NCBI GenBank assembly: GCA_021737785.1 | Contig: JAIPDI010000034.1 | Location: 1-58,557 of the forward strand | Length of the DNA stretch: 58,557 nt | Reading direction: 5' to 3' | Source: Deltaproteobacteria bacterium | GTDB taxonomy: Bacteria > Desulfobacterota > DSM-4660 > Desulfatiglandales > Desulfatiglandaceae | Shown here: one piece after another, positions 43,386-53,431 of the stretch | How the letters are laid out: each line of letters starts with the position of its first letter | Numbering within the stretch: the first letter of the stretch is position 1 | The notes under the pieces: model-generated | Seen by the model: the letters and a program-made list of their open reading frames with translations, nothing else | Database searches by the model: none | Told to the model about the DNA's origin: nothing | Position numbers and translations under genes: made by a program

Positions 43386-46130
43386 ATGGTCCGAAAAAAG
43401 ACCGGCGATACCGGCAAAGACCGGCAGAAAAAGGCCGCTGGGGAGGGGAAAAAGCATCCGGACCAGGCGGCTGCCGAGCGCGAGGAAAAACAGACCCGGC
43501 AGGAGAATCAAGCTCCCCCTTCAACCGGCCTCCCCGATCTCCCTGTGGAGAAAGATCCGGAAAAGGAAGACGCCCACAGGGAAGAGACGGATGACCTGTT
43601 CCCGGTCATCGGCATCGGGGCCTCTGCCGGGGGGCTCGAGGCCCTGGAGACGCTCTTGTCCAACGTGCCGGAAAAGAGCGGCATGGCCTTTGTGATCATC
43701 TCCCACACCGATCCCGCAAGGGTCAGCCTGCTGCCGGAGATCCTGAGGCGTAAATCACAGATACCGGTCCTGTCCATAGAAGAAGGGATGGAGATCCGGC
43801 CCGATACGGCCTATGTGCCGCCTTCCGACAAAGACCTGATTGTCAAGAGCGGGGCTTTTTGCCTGGAGGCGCGGCAAAGAAGAGACGCGCTTCACATGCC
43901 GATCGACCGCTTTCTGAGATCCCTTGCAGAAGACCGGGGCGAGCGTTCCGGCTGCATCATCCTGTCCGGCACCGGAACCGACGGCACCCAGGGACTCCGG
44001 ATCATCAAGGAAAAGGCCGGGGTGGTGGTCTCCCAGAACCCCGAATCGGCCCGTCATTCCGGTATGCCCCGGAGTGCGATCGACACCGGGCTGGTGGATT
44101 TTGTCCTGGCCCCGGAGGAAATAGCCAAAGAGCTGATCCGGTATTTTGAACACCCGGGGAGGATCGAATCTGAGAGTAAAGGCAAAGATGCGCCGCCAAA
44201 GGAGCTTCAGAAGATCCTCTCCTTTCTGGCCAACCGCACCAGGCACGATTTTTCGCTTTACAAGAAGAGCACCCTGATCAGACGGATAGAGCGGCGGATG
44301 AGCATCACCCGGTCCCAAAACGGTTCCGAGTATCTGAGTTTTCTTCATAGAAACCCCCAGGAGGTGGAGATCCTCTTCGAGGATTTGCTGATCAATGTGA
44401 CCAACTTTTTCCGGGACCCGGAGGCCTTTGCCTTTCTGAGAGAAGAGGTCCTGCCGGACCTTGTCGGCCGGGCCGGCAAAGGGCAGACCCTGCGGATCTG
44501 GATCCCCGGCTGCTCCACAGGGGAAGAGGCATATTCCGTGGCCATGATCGTACAGGAGACCATAGAGGAGCTGGATATAAGCCAGCGGATGCAGATCTTT
44601 GCCACCGACCTGGACAAGAAGGCGATTGAAAAGGCCCGGGCAGGGGTCTATGTCGAAAACATTGCAACGGATGTGAGCCCCGAGCGGCTGAGCCGGTTCT
44701 TTGTAAAAGAAGATCATCTTTACCGGGTCAGAAAAGATATCCGGGAGTCCATCATATTTGCCGTTCAGAATGTGTTGAGCGATCCTCCGTTTTCAAACCT
44801 CGATCTCCTGGTCTGCAGAAACCTTCTGATCTACCTGGAGGCCGAGGCACAGCAAAAGCTGATCCCCCTCTTCCACTATACTCTCAGGTCCGGAGGGGTT
44901 CTTTTTCTGGGGACATCCGAGAGCGTGGGCCGCTTCGGCGACCTGTTTGAACCGATAAACAAAAAGCAGAGCCTCTACCGCAAAAAAGACGTCAACAGCG
45001 GCTTTCGTCCAATGGTGGAATTCCCCACCAGGACGTATCATCTGGAATCGGCCCGGATCGGGGGGGACACCAGGGCTGATCAGGGGATTGGAATCGCCCA
45101 GGCTGCCGAGAGGGTGCTGCTCCAGAGACACACCCCGGCCTCGGTGGTGGTGGACCGGGACGGAAATATCCTCCATGTCCACGGCCGCACCGGAAAATAC
45201 CTGGAGCAGCCCGAGGGAAAGCCGAGCCTCGGGATCCTGGAGATGAGCCGGGAAGGACTCCGCTTTGCCCTCTCCTCCGCCCTGCGAAAGGCGGCCTCAT
45301 CCGGTGAGGAGGCACGGCAGGAAAATCTGAGGGTCAGGACGAACGGCGATTTTCAGTACCTGAATCTCATTGTAACGCCCCTTTCCCAACCGCCTGCACT
45401 GAAGAACACCTTCATGATCGTCTTCGAAGATTGCGAAAGCCTGTCTGAAAAGGAGATCGAAGCGGCGGGGAAACATCGGACGGGCGACCGAAACGGCCAT
45501 GTGATCGAACTCGAACGCGAGCTGTCAAGGGTCCAGGAGCAGTACCAAGGATCGCTGGAAGAGCTGGAGAGTTCCAACGAGGAACTCAGATCGGTGAATG
45601 AGGAACTCCACTCCTCCAACGAAGAGCTTCAGAGCACAAACGAGGAACTCGAATCATCGAGGGAGGAACTCCAGTCGCTCAATGAAGAGCTTTCCACCGT
45701 CAACAGCGAACTCCACAGCAAGATCCAGGAACTTGCCGAATCCTACGGCACCATCACCGCTGTTCTGGACAGCACGCACATCGCCATCCTCTTTCTGGAC
45801 AGGGATCTCAGGGTCAAGCGGTTTACCAATGAGGCCGCAAAACTGATCAACCTCATCGACTCGGATGTGGGCCGGCCCATCGACCACATCTCCCACAATC
45901 TGGAGTGCGACCGGTTCACTGAAAAGATTCATCAGGTGCTGGAAACCCTCACCCCCGTGGAGGACGACGTCCGGACCAGGGACGGTCACTGGTACCGGAT
46001 GCGGATAATGGTATATCGCACCAGGGAACACGTCATCGACGGGGCCGTGGCCACCTTTTTCAACATCGATGCACAGAAGAAGGCCCAGGCGGAAATTGAA
46101 GAAAAGATTTCAGGGAGTGTCTCAAAATGA
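43386..46130 (+). CDS. CheB-CheR-PAS hybrid chemosensory protein
   Basis: A 914-residue cytoplasmic protein. After a charged linker comes a CheB methylesterase domain (about 75-265) with the active Ser80 in GASAGG, His107 in ISHTDP and Asp in GTGTDGTQG. A CheR methyltransferase domain follows (about 275-540) with the SAM motif PGCSTGEEAY. A long coiled coil of NEEL repeats (about 720-785) leads to a PAS domain (about 790-900). There is no receiver domain. CheBR hybrids feed PAS-sensed signals to kinases or to other methyl-accepting targets. ATG at 43386 has ACAGGAGATCGTA. The stop overlaps the kinase start as ATGA. Confidence 0.92.
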   Translation: MVRKKTGDTGKDRQKKAAGEGKKHPDQAAAEREEKQTRQENQAPPSTGLPDLPVEKDPEKEDAHREETDDLFPVIGIGASAGGLEALETLLSNVPEKSGMAFVIISHTDPARVSLLPEILRRKSQIPVLSIEEGMEIRPDTAYVPPSDKDLIVKSGAFCLEARQRRDALHMPIDRFLRSLAEDRGERSGCIILSGTGTDGTQGLRIIKEKAGVVVSQNPESARHSGMPRSAIDTGLVDFVLAPEEIAKELIRYFEHPGRIESESKGKDAPPKELQKILSFLANRTRHDFSLYKKSTLIRRIERRMSITRSQNGSEYLSFLHRNPQEVEILFEDLLINVTNFFRDPEAFAFLREEVLPDLVGRAGKGQTLRIWIPGCSTGEEAYSVAMIVQETIEELDISQRMQIFATDLDKKAIEKARAGVYVENIATDVSPERLSRFFVKEDHLYRVRKDIRESIIFAVQNVLSDPPFSNLDLLVCRNLLIYLEAEAQQKLIPLFHYTLRSGGVLFLGTSESVGRFGDLFEPINKKQSLYRKKDVNSGFRPMVEFPTRTYHLESARIGGDTRADQGIGIAQAAERVLLQRHTPASVVVDRDGNILHVHGRTGKYLEQPEGKPSLGILEMSREGLRFALSSALRKAASSGEEARQENLRVRTNGDFQYLNLIVTPLSQPPALKNTFMIVFEDCESLSEKEIEAAGKHRTGDRNGHVIELERELSRVQEQYQGSLEELESSNEELRSVNEELHSSNEELQSTNEELESSREELQSLNEELSTVNSELHSKIQELAESYGTITAVLDSTHIAILFLDRDLRVKRFTNEAAKLINLIDSDVGRPIDHISHNLECDRFTEKIHQVLETLTPVEDDVRTRDGHWYRMRIMVYRTREHVIDGAVATFFNIDAQKKAQAEIEEKISGSVSK

Positions 46131-47899
46131 CGGGAAGAGAATCCAAGTTTAACGAGCTTAGAGAACGGGCCGAAGAGATCCTGATGGAACGGGGAGACGG
46201 GGAGCCCCTGAAAACCGCGGATCTCGATCTCCTCCGTCTGATCCACGAACTGGAGGTCCACCAGGTGGAACTCGAGCTTCAGAACGAAGAACTCCGGCGG
46301 ATGCAAAGGGACCTGGAGCAGTCTCGAAACGAATATTCCCAGCTTTTTAATACATCCCCGGTCGGGTACGTTATCATAAATCACAAGGGATTGATCTCGC
46401 TGATTAACCAGGGGGCATACGATATGATCGGCGGTCCCCGCACCCCTCCGGTGGGGAGGGCTTTCATCACGCGAATAATCCCCGAAGATCAGGTCGTGTA
46501 TCATTCCTGCCTGAAAAAGGTAAGTGAATTCGGGGAAAATGCCTCCTGCGAGCTACGCCTGAAAAGGGAAGATAACACTCTGATATATGTCCGCATGGAG
46601 GTGAAGGCGGACCGGAACAGCAGTGACGGCTCTTTGTTCTGGCATATTGCAATGATGGATATCACCCGGGAGAAAGAGGCGGAGGAAGGGCTTAAGCAGG
46701 CACGTGATGAACTGGAGCAGCGGGTGGAGGAACGGACGGCCGAACTCAAACAGAGGGCCGAACAGCTTGCCCGGTTGTCATCCGAACTGACCCTGGCCGA
46801 GCAGCGGGAACGCCGCCGTCTTGCGGTAATTATTCACGACCATCTCCAGCAACTGCTTGTAGGGGCCAAGATGCGTTTGGAAATCCTGGAAACCAAATCC
46901 GGAAACAGTCACGGTGAGGCCCTGGAACAGATTCACGATCTGATCATGGAATCCCTGAAAATCGCCCGTTCCCTGAGCACACAGATGGCACCTTACATCC
47001 TTTATGAGCGCGGTCTGGCCCCGGGGCTGGAATGGCTGGCCCGAACGATTCAGGAATCATTTCAGATAAAAGTAGAAACCAATATCGATCCCGGCATTCA
47101 AGTTGAGCGGGAGGATCTTAAGGTTCTCCTGTTTGAAGCGGCCCGTGAACTTCTTTTTAATACGGTCAAACATGCCGGCACCTCTTCGACCCACATCAGG
47201 TTGTCGACGGAAAAGGATGAAAACAACCGGCTGAGGATCACCATAAGTGACCGTGGAGTAGGATTCGATCCCGGGAAAATGCTGAATGCGGCAGGCGAAG
47301 AGAACCGGTTCGGTCTTTTCAGCATTCGGGAGAGGCTGAATCTGCTTGGCGGGAGCCTGGAAATCGATAGTTCGCCCGGTGCCGGCTCGAAAATCAGCCT
47401 GAGCGTCCCCTATGATATCACCCGATCGCCCGAAAAACCCCCGGAGAATCCTGCCGTTCCTTCAGATGGGCCGGCGACCGGCCCGATCGCTGTAAATCAC
47501 AAAATCCGCGTCTTGCTGGTGGACGATCATGTGACGGTGCGGCAGGGGGTCTCCTCCTTTCTCGAAAAGGTCCCGGATATCGAAGTGGTAGGTGAAGCCG
47601 GAGATGGTAACGAAGCCGTTCAAACGGCGCGCATGCTTAACCCCCACGTAATCCTGATGGATGTCAAAATGCCCGGGATGAACGGCCTCGAGGCCACAAG
47701 GAAAATCCATTCCGAGTTACCTCACATCAAAATCATAGGACTTTCCATGTATGAAGATGACGAGGTAGCAAAGGCCATGCGGGATGCGGGAGCGGTGGCT
47801 TTCATTACCAAAAGCGACCGCTTGGAAGCCCTCCTGACTGCCATTCGACAAAATTTTCCCGAAAAGCAAATGGGAGTCACCCCGAATCCGGTTCACTGA
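46127..47899 (+). CDS. PAS histidine kinase with C-terminal receiver
   Basis: A 590-residue hybrid kinase. Order: N-terminal helical region ([17 protein letters not shown]), PAS domain (about 65-195), HisKA_3 dimerisation domain with phospho-His in VIIHDHLQQ (near 240), HATPase with NTVKHAGT and [10 protein letters not shown], then a receiver (about 462-585). The receiver has LLVDDH, the phosphorylated Asp in VILMDVKMP and Lys in AFITKSD. It lacks the LuxR DNA-binding domain usual for NarL-type partners. It is translationally coupled to the CheB-CheR hybrid, so the two form one signalling unit. Confidence 0.92.
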   Translation: MTGRESKFNELRERAEEILMERGDGEPLKTADLDLLRLIHELEVHQVELELQNEELRRMQRDLEQSRNEYSQLFNTSPVGYVIINHKGLISLINQGAYDMIGGPRTPPVGRAFITRIIPEDQVVYHSCLKKVSEFGENASCELRLKREDNTLIYVRMEVKADRNSSDGSLFWHIAMMDITREKEAEEGLKQARDELEQRVEERTAELKQRAEQLARLSSELTLAEQRERRRLAVIIHDHLQQLLVGAKMRLEILETKSGNSHGEALEQIHDLIMESLKIARSLSTQMAPYILYERGLAPGLEWLARTIQESFQIKVETNIDPGIQVEREDLKVLLFEAARELLFNTVKHAGTSSTHIRLSTEKDENNRLRITISDRGVGFDPGKMLNAAGEENRFGLFSIRERLNLLGGSLEIDSSPGAGSKISLSVPYDITRSPEKPPENPAVPSDGPATGPIAVNHKIRVLLVDDHVTVRQGVSSFLEKVPDIEVVGEAGDGNEAVQTARMLNPHVILMDVKMPGMNGLEATRKIHSELPHIKIIGLSMYEDDEVAKAMRDAGAVAFITKSDRLEALLTAIRQNFPEKQMGVTPNPVH

Positions 47900-48192
47900 T
47901 TCTATTTTCCGGCTTTTCCCACATCCGGTTTATGGGGTATCCCATCCCTGCCGCAACCCAACAGCCGCAACCGGAAATCTCACCCAAAGCCACTAAGACA
48001 CAAAGAGTTTTTTGTCTAGAGGCTATTTCCGAATAACGACGTACCGCCCAGAAGGGCTTATTCCGTTTCACAGAAAGGAAGTAAGATTGCCATTTTAGAG
48101 GCCGATGGCCTATAAATGAGTTCAGTAAATGTGAAATATTGGCATTCAACCGTTCACCAACTCCAAGCGAATCGAGCGAGAGACAATTTGAC

Positions 48193-48669
48193 ATGACCCC
48201 CATTCTCGAAATCATAAATAACGGCCCCGACCTACTCAGAACGAACTTTTTTGATTCGGAATATGCCGAAAATGGCTATTACTATCTTTCAACCTATGCC
48301 GGTTGCGTCCGCCTTTTGATTCCCGGCAATCAGAAGGGGCCCCTGAAGGAGTTAAAGGATGTCAGCTATGTGATCCTCTTCCGGGGTCCATGTGTCCAGA
48401 GAGGCGTTTCAGATGCCATCGAGCTTTTGTTTGAGGACTTCTCCGATTCTTCCTATGCCATTCATATGACGATTCAGCAATGCGATATGCTGCCGGACGG
48501 AGAAGGTGAGTGGATATTAGCTTTGTGGGTTCGTTCCGGCAAGAAGATGGAGTTCCCGCTCAAATACAGAAAAGTTGATGAAACCCCCTGCCTAAAATCT
48601 TGGATGGAGATGCCTGAGTCAGGATATTACCAGATTCATAGCAGATATTCAATATCTGAAATTCCTTAA
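48193..48669 (+). CDS. Hypothetical protein
   Basis: A 158-residue soluble protein without a name I can give. It begins MTPILEIINNGPDLLRTNFF and contains aromatic-rich segments (NGYYYLSTYAGCVRLLI) and a beta-type core (SYVILFRGP). Proteins with this opening occur in several bacteria as unknowns. ATG at 48193 is chosen over an upstream in-frame codon. It lies between two kinase genes, convergent with the second. The 293-bp gap upstream contains an AAAGCCACTAAGACACAAAG word cluster. Confidence 0.6.
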   Translation: MTPILEIINNGPDLLRTNFFDSEYAENGYYYLSTYAGCVRLLIPGNQKGPLKELKDVSYVILFRGPCVQRGVSDAIELLFEDFSDSSYAIHMTIQQCDMLPDGEGEWILALWVRSGKKMEFPLKYRKVDETPCLKSWMEMPESGYYQIHSRYSISEIP

Positions 48670-48682
48670 AATTAAATCATTT

Positions 48683-50149
48683 TCATGCGTCTATTTCTCT
48701 CCCCCCCGTTGCGCGAACTTCAGATAATAGCTTATTGGTATCACCATCCTTGGTGCAATAGGCGGACGCCCCGGCTTCAATCATTTGATCGGCCTGGTCC
48801 TGTTTGTCATGCATTGATAGTCCGATGATGCGGATGTGTGGAAACTCGGAAAGTATAATCCGGGTAGCCTCGACTCCGTCCATCTTCGGCATGCTGATGT
48901 CCAGCACTATCACGTCGGGTTGAAGATCCCTCGCTTTTATAACCGCCTCCATTCCATCTGCCGCTTCGCCGACAATCTCGATATCGGATTGCAACGTAAG
49001 CAAGGTGGCGAGTCCCTGGCGGACAACCGTGTGGTCATCGACAAGGAGGACCCGGATTTTGTCTCCGGATTTTACTTTTTTGACCTGAGTGGTAATTTCC
49101 CGGATGCGGTTGTCATCTTTTTCCGGGCTTGTATCCACCGGAACAATCAGCGAAAAAACAGTTCCGTTCCCCGGTGAGCTTTTGATTTCAAAACTCCCGC
49201 CCATAAGTTTCAGTCTCTCGTAGATACTGAAAAGGCCGAATCCCGATCCGGCCCGTGCCTTTTCCCAGATCGTATCAGGATCGAATCCGAGTCCATGATC
49301 TTTTACTGTAACACGGAGATGGTTCTCGTCATCTAAAGCCATTTTAACCCGTGCCGATTTGACTCCGGCGTGCTTGACCGCATTGAAAAGCAGTTCACGG
49401 ACGGATTGAAATAAATGTATGGTGGTCTCTTCCTTATGAGGATCTAAAGAAAGATCTGTTTGCATTTCGACGGTCATGCCATGGGTTTCTTTCATCCAGC
49501 GGGCAAGCCATTGCAGTATGGCGGAAAGGCTGTTTTGCTGTAAGATCGGTGGAGACAGTTCGGCAGTCAAAGTACGGGAAGTTTGAATAGACTGGTTGAT
49601 GAGATTCATAACATTTTCAGCGATCTGCTTATTTTCCGGATTGATATTGGTGGATAAAACTTCGCAATTGACCTTGGCCCCTACCAGAATCTGCTGAAGG
49701 TGATCGTGAAGAATTTCAGCTAAACGCCGCCGCTCCCGCTGTTCGGCAATTGTGAGCTCCGATACCAGCGCCTGCAACTGCTTGGCCCGGGACTCTGCCA
49801 GATCGGTACGCTCGACCACCTGCTGTTCCAGGGTTTCATTGAGTTTCCGCAGGTTTTCCTCCGCCCGTTTGCGCTCGGTGATGTCCTGCCACCCTATTAC
49901 TCCGCCTGTGATATTCCCCTGCGAATCTCGAATCGGCGCAGCGGTGCAAAGTATAGGGAACCTTGTCCCGTCGGGTCTTCTGAGCACCCACTCTTCCTCT
50001 CTAACCACCTCACCATTTTGGGTCGCACGTGTAAGAGGTAGTTCCTCATTGTTAGCGGGAGTAATCCCATCGGAGTGGAAAACATCGAATGACTTCGCGT
50101 GTTTTTCAACAGAAATCCCTTGGAGCACCTCAGCCGATTTCCCGATCAA
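48683..50149 (-). CDS. PAS histidine kinase with C-terminal receiver (possibly 5'-truncated)
   Basis: A 488-residue hybrid kinase: PAS (1-95), coiled segment, HisKA_3 with phospho-His in EILHDHLQQ, HATPase with NAVKHAGVKSARV and FGLFSIYERL, and a receiver with LLVDDHT, VIVLDISMP and AYCTKDGD. It is a paralog of the gene at 46127 and the likely parent of the broken copy at 42029. The start is a TTG at 50149 with no clear ribosome binding site, and it overlaps the stop of an upstream 41-codon frame. The PAS domain seems to begin abruptly, so a longer original protein may have lost its N-terminus. Confidence 0.85.
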   Translation of the reverse strand: MIGKSAEVLQGISVEKHAKSFDVFHSDGITPANNEELPLTRATQNGEVVREEEWVLRRPDGTRFPILCTAAPIRDSQGNITGGVIGWQDITERKRAEENLRKLNETLEQQVVERTDLAESRAKQLQALVSELTIAEQRERRRLAEILHDHLQQILVGAKVNCEVLSTNINPENKQIAENVMNLINQSIQTSRTLTAELSPPILQQNSLSAILQWLARWMKETHGMTVEMQTDLSLDPHKEETTIHLFQSVRELLFNAVKHAGVKSARVKMALDDENHLRVTVKDHGLGFDPDTIWEKARAGSGFGLFSIYERLKLMGGSFEIKSSPGNGTVFSLIVPVDTSPEKDDNRIREITTQVKKVKSGDKIRVLLVDDHTVVRQGLATLLTLQSDIEIVGEAADGMEAVIKARDLQPDVIVLDISMPKMDGVEATRIILSEFPHIRIIGLSMHDKQDQADQMIEAGASAYCTKDGDTNKLLSEVRATGGREIDA

Positions 50150-50271
50150 CTCACGGCCTGAACGACTTCGGGAACTTCTTCCGGATCAGTGGCAGCCTGT
50201 TCCAAAAGATGCGCAAGGGCTGATCGTCCAACCTCGGTAATCGTCAGTCTCCCCTCAAAATCGATTGTCAA
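50146..50271 (-). other. Short coding-like frame overlapping the kinase start
   Basis: A 41-codon frame (SLTIDFEGRLTITEVGRSAL ... ending EVVQAVS) shows coding-like composition and ends in a TGA that overlaps the kinase TTG start. No ribosome binding site is visible and a stop lies shortly upstream. It looks like the 3' remnant of an older gene or of the kinase's original N-terminus in a shifted frame. Confidence 0.3.
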
Positions 50272-50386
50272 GGAACGTAGGCCCAGGATCTATCTCTCCG
50301 AGCCTCTATCCCATACCCTGTCCTGCAACCCAGCGCCGGATGGGTTGGTCTGACGCTTACGACTGGACAACATGAGCAATGGCGCG

Positions 50387-51694
50387 TCATTGCTTGTCTT
50401 CGCCAACAGCGGGCTTCGGTTCCATCCGGGTAAATGCGCGCATCCCTAAAATGGGCCGGTAGATCTTCTTGAAGCTGTTGTAAAAGTCAAAGGCATGGGT
50501 CTCGCTTTCCACTTCGTAGCGGATATCCACCTGATGCAGCATGCACAACTGTTGTTCGGAGTTGGAGGCCTGAAACAGAGGAATGCCTGAAGGCGCCCAA
50601 ATACCTGAACTCCCCCAGAAAACATAATTTCCGTTGCGCTGCAGCCCCACGGAATTGCAGGCAATCATCCAGATCTGATTGGTGGCGGCACGGGCCGCGG
50701 CCATGAGGTTCCACTGATAGCCGTAGTATTCATCCGTTCGGACGTTCATCATGGGATAGGCCCGAACCGCAGGCCCCCGCCAGCTGGCCAGCTCGATCAC
50801 GCCGTCCACCCGGTTCTTCATCCCATAGGTTTCATAAAGCTGACTGAAGCACATGTCGTAGCACGTGGTGAATCCGAAACGGCCCCAGGGGGTGTCAATC
50901 ACCAAGACGTCGTCCCGCCCCGATTTTTCATAGACATTCTCGATGCCGGGCAGAAAGGTCTTGTCATAAATGCGGGCGGTCTCGTTCTCGGATAGATCGT
51001 CGCAATTGAAATTTTTGTCCACCACATAGGTCGAGTTCAGCAGCTTGTTGTCAGGGCCGGCAACCTGAGACGGAGACTCCGGGTCCCTTCGGAGAGCATT
51101 GAAGATGACATATTGCAGGGTGTCATCCAGTTTCCCTTTCAACTGCTTGAGCCATTCCTTGTGATTGTCGAGCGCTCCTTTGTTCATATAGGCCCAGCAG
51201 GGGGCATACCCTTTGGGATTGTAGGCCTCAAAAAGTTCTCGATGCGGGTCCCGTTTCCTCACCGCCTGTCTGAAACCCTTCATCAGTTCCCGCTCCGCCT
51301 TCTCTTCCTTTTTCCAGTCGGGATCCGACCAGAAGTACCCGGTGAGGGAAAACTCCGGGAAAAGGATCATGTTGGCCCCTTTTGCTTTGGCCATGTCCAC
51401 CAGGTTGAGAATGCGGGTCTTGTTCTTTTCAATGCTTTCCCCGGCCTCGATGCCCTTCCGGGTGTTGGAAACGACATTGTGAATATTGGCAATGGCCAGA
51501 TTCAGGCCATCGGATTTACTGGAACAAATCCTCTCAACGACGACGATGCCGCCTGTCCCGGCCAGGACGACCGGTTGGAAAAGGAAACCAAGTGCCAGAG
51601 CGCCTGCCATGAGCGCATACAGCAGATGTTTATGCGTTCGCAATGGCGCTGCTTGCGTCGTTTCTTTTTCAGATATCGGGACCGCTTTCTCCAT
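50387..51694 (-). CDS. Carbon-nitrogen hydrolase (nitrilase superfamily), membrane-anchored
   Basis: A 435-residue protein. One N-terminal hydrophobic segment (LLYALMAGALALGFLFQPVV) makes it exported or anchored. The hydrolase domain has the catalytic Glu in ILFPEFSLTGY, Lys in YDKTFLPG and Cys in FTTCYDMCF. Such enzymes hydrolyse nitriles, amides or carbamoyl groups; secreted members are few, and biotinidase/vanin-like amidases are one comparison. ATG follows AAAGAAGGAGCGTC. An MFS transporter upstream in the same direction and a divergent porin suggest it processes a compound that the other two import. The substrate is unknown. Confidence 0.83.
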   Translation of the reverse strand: MEKAVPISEKETTQAAPLRTHKHLLYALMAGALALGFLFQPVVLAGTGGIVVVERICSSKSDGLNLAIANIHNVVSNTRKGIEAGESIEKNKTRILNLVDMAKAKGANMILFPEFSLTGYFWSDPDWKKEEKAERELMKGFRQAVRKRDPHRELFEAYNPKGYAPCWAYMNKGALDNHKEWLKQLKGKLDDTLQYVIFNALRRDPESPSQVAGPDNKLLNSTYVVDKNFNCDDLSENETARIYDKTFLPGIENVYEKSGRDDVLVIDTPWGRFGFTTCYDMCFSQLYETYGMKNRVDGVIELASWRGPAVRAYPMMNVRTDEYYGYQWNLMAAARAATNQIWMIACNSVGLQRNGNYVFWGSSGIWAPSGIPLFQASNSEQQLCMLHQVDIRYEVESETHAFDFYNSFKKIYRPILGMRAFTRMEPKPAVGEDKQ

Positions 51695-51948
51695 GACGCT
51701 CCTTCTTTGTAGCCGTTGACGGCCAGGTTTCAGATTTCAGGTTTCGGGTTTCAGGAATGATGCAGACGGACGATAATGAAAACCTTTCCCTAGCGATGTA
51801 GGTTGGGTGGAGCGGCTTAGGAGACTTGAGTTCTCGATCTGCGACATACGGTCCAAGCAGAGACGAAATCTTCCCTTTGCTCTCAATCCAGAGTAACCCA
51901 ACAACGCGGAAATTATTATTCTGAAAGACTATAGCATAAGGCAATGAC

Positions 51949-53250
51949 TCATTGCGCATCAGAGCTGTTCGTATCCCCATTCTCATACAGGGGTCGGCAA
52001 TGGGTCTCCTTCGAAAAAACGGCCACAAGCAGGGCCATCACCACCAAACCGACCATGGTGCTCAGGGCAATTTGATATTCGCCCACAGTGGCGGACGTTT
52101 CCCCGCCTAATGAATCGAGAATCGTCCCCACTCCCGGCTGAAAAATGGCGCTGCTGGCCACCGAGCAGGTGTTGATGAACCCCACGGAAATGCCTGCCGA
52201 CCCCGGAGGCCGCACATCATTTCCCAGTGCAAAGGCCACGACATAGGCGCTGCACATGAAACCCTGAACGATCAGCAGCGCATAGAGCACGGATAAGGGC
52301 ATGCGGGGTCCGTAGATGACAAAAGAGAGGACCGCCACCGCAATAATGCCCGCCCCCAGCATCGGCATCTTGCGCTGTCCGATCTTGTCTGAAAACCACC
52401 CAAAAAAGAAACTGCCTGGAATGCCGCCCACAAAAAGCATGGACATGGCCCCCTCGGCCTGAACCTTGGTAATATCATAATACTGCACAAAAAAATCCGC
52501 CCCCCAGAGGGCCCCGAATACAAAGTAGATGGCATTCATCCCGGATACATAGGCGCCGCACATCCAGGTTTGTCCGCTCAGGAATACGTGCTTGAGGTCG
52601 GAGAGAGTCTTGTGCCCGCCACGGCTCTTGGCAGGATGGTCTTCCCACCGGGTAGCATTGGCCGGGTGGTCCCGCACCACAAAAACGATCAGCAGCGCCA
52701 GTCCGACCCCGACAGCCGCCAGGATCCAGATGGTCATGCGCCACCCAAATGCGCCGACTGCAGCGGAAAGGGGGGCCTCGCCGCTGATGCCGCCGATCAT
52801 GCCGATGAGAGAGGTCAATCCAACCAGTGTGCCGAAATATCGATGTGGAAACCAGTTGGAAATGAGTTTGAGACAGGATACAAATGAGAATGCGGTCCCT
52901 GCGCCGATCATCAGGCGGGCCATTTCAGCGGACAGAGGGTCGCTGGCCAGAGCGAGGAGAATGTTGCCGGCAACCGCCACGCATGCGGCGGCGATGAGCG
53001 GGCGATGCGGACCGAAATGGTCCCCGATCAATCCCACCGGGATCTGCATAATTCCGTAAGAATAAAAATAGAAACCGGCGATGACGCCCAGCGTGGCATT
53101 ATCGATATGAAATGCCTTCAGCCAGTAGGGACCCATGGCGCCCGGCGCCACCTGCTGCAGATAGTCCCAGAAAAAATATCCCGTCGCGATTGCCCAGATA
53201 AACCATGCCAGAATGGATCCGTGACCATACTTTTTGGCCATCGTGGTCAT
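51949..53250 (-). CDS. MFS transporter
   Basis: A 433-residue inner-membrane transporter with about 12 hydrophobic segments. The early motif GDHFGPHR after TM2 and SDKIGQRK in the central loop are MFS signatures. It resembles anion/organic-acid symporters of the sugar-phosphate/hexuronate branch. ATG follows GGGAGGCTGCAC. It precedes the hydrolase gene by 254 bp and is divergent from the porin (181-bp gap). It probably brings in the compound hydrolysed by the neighbour, or its product. Confidence 0.88.
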   Translation of the reverse strand: MTTMAKKYGHGSILAWFIWAIATGYFFWDYLQQVAPGAMGPYWLKAFHIDNATLGVIAGFYFYSYGIMQIPVGLIGDHFGPHRPLIAAACVAVAGNILLALASDPLSAEMARLMIGAGTAFSFVSCLKLISNWFPHRYFGTLVGLTSLIGMIGGISGEAPLSAAVGAFGWRMTIWILAAVGVGLALLIVFVVRDHPANATRWEDHPAKSRGGHKTLSDLKHVFLSGQTWMCGAYVSGMNAIYFVFGALWGADFFVQYYDITKVQAEGAMSMLFVGGIPGSFFFGWFSDKIGQRKMPMLGAGIIAVAVLSFVIYGPRMPLSVLYALLIVQGFMCSAYVVAFALGNDVRPPGSAGISVGFINTCSVASSAIFQPGVGTILDSLGGETSATVGEYQIALSTMVGLVVMALLVAVFSKETHCRPLYENGDTNSSDAQ

Positions 53251-53431
53251 GTGCAGCCTCCCGGTTAAGGTATTTACGGCGTCTGTTTTTGATTGGTTGA
53301 CGGACCATATGTGAAAACACCGGCAAAGTCAAATCGGGCGGGCATATTCTGGAAGGTAAGCCGGCCAAAAATTCTGATTATGTCTTTTTCCTTGACTCAG
53401 CGGAGTTATTTCTCTATGTCTTTTTCAAATC

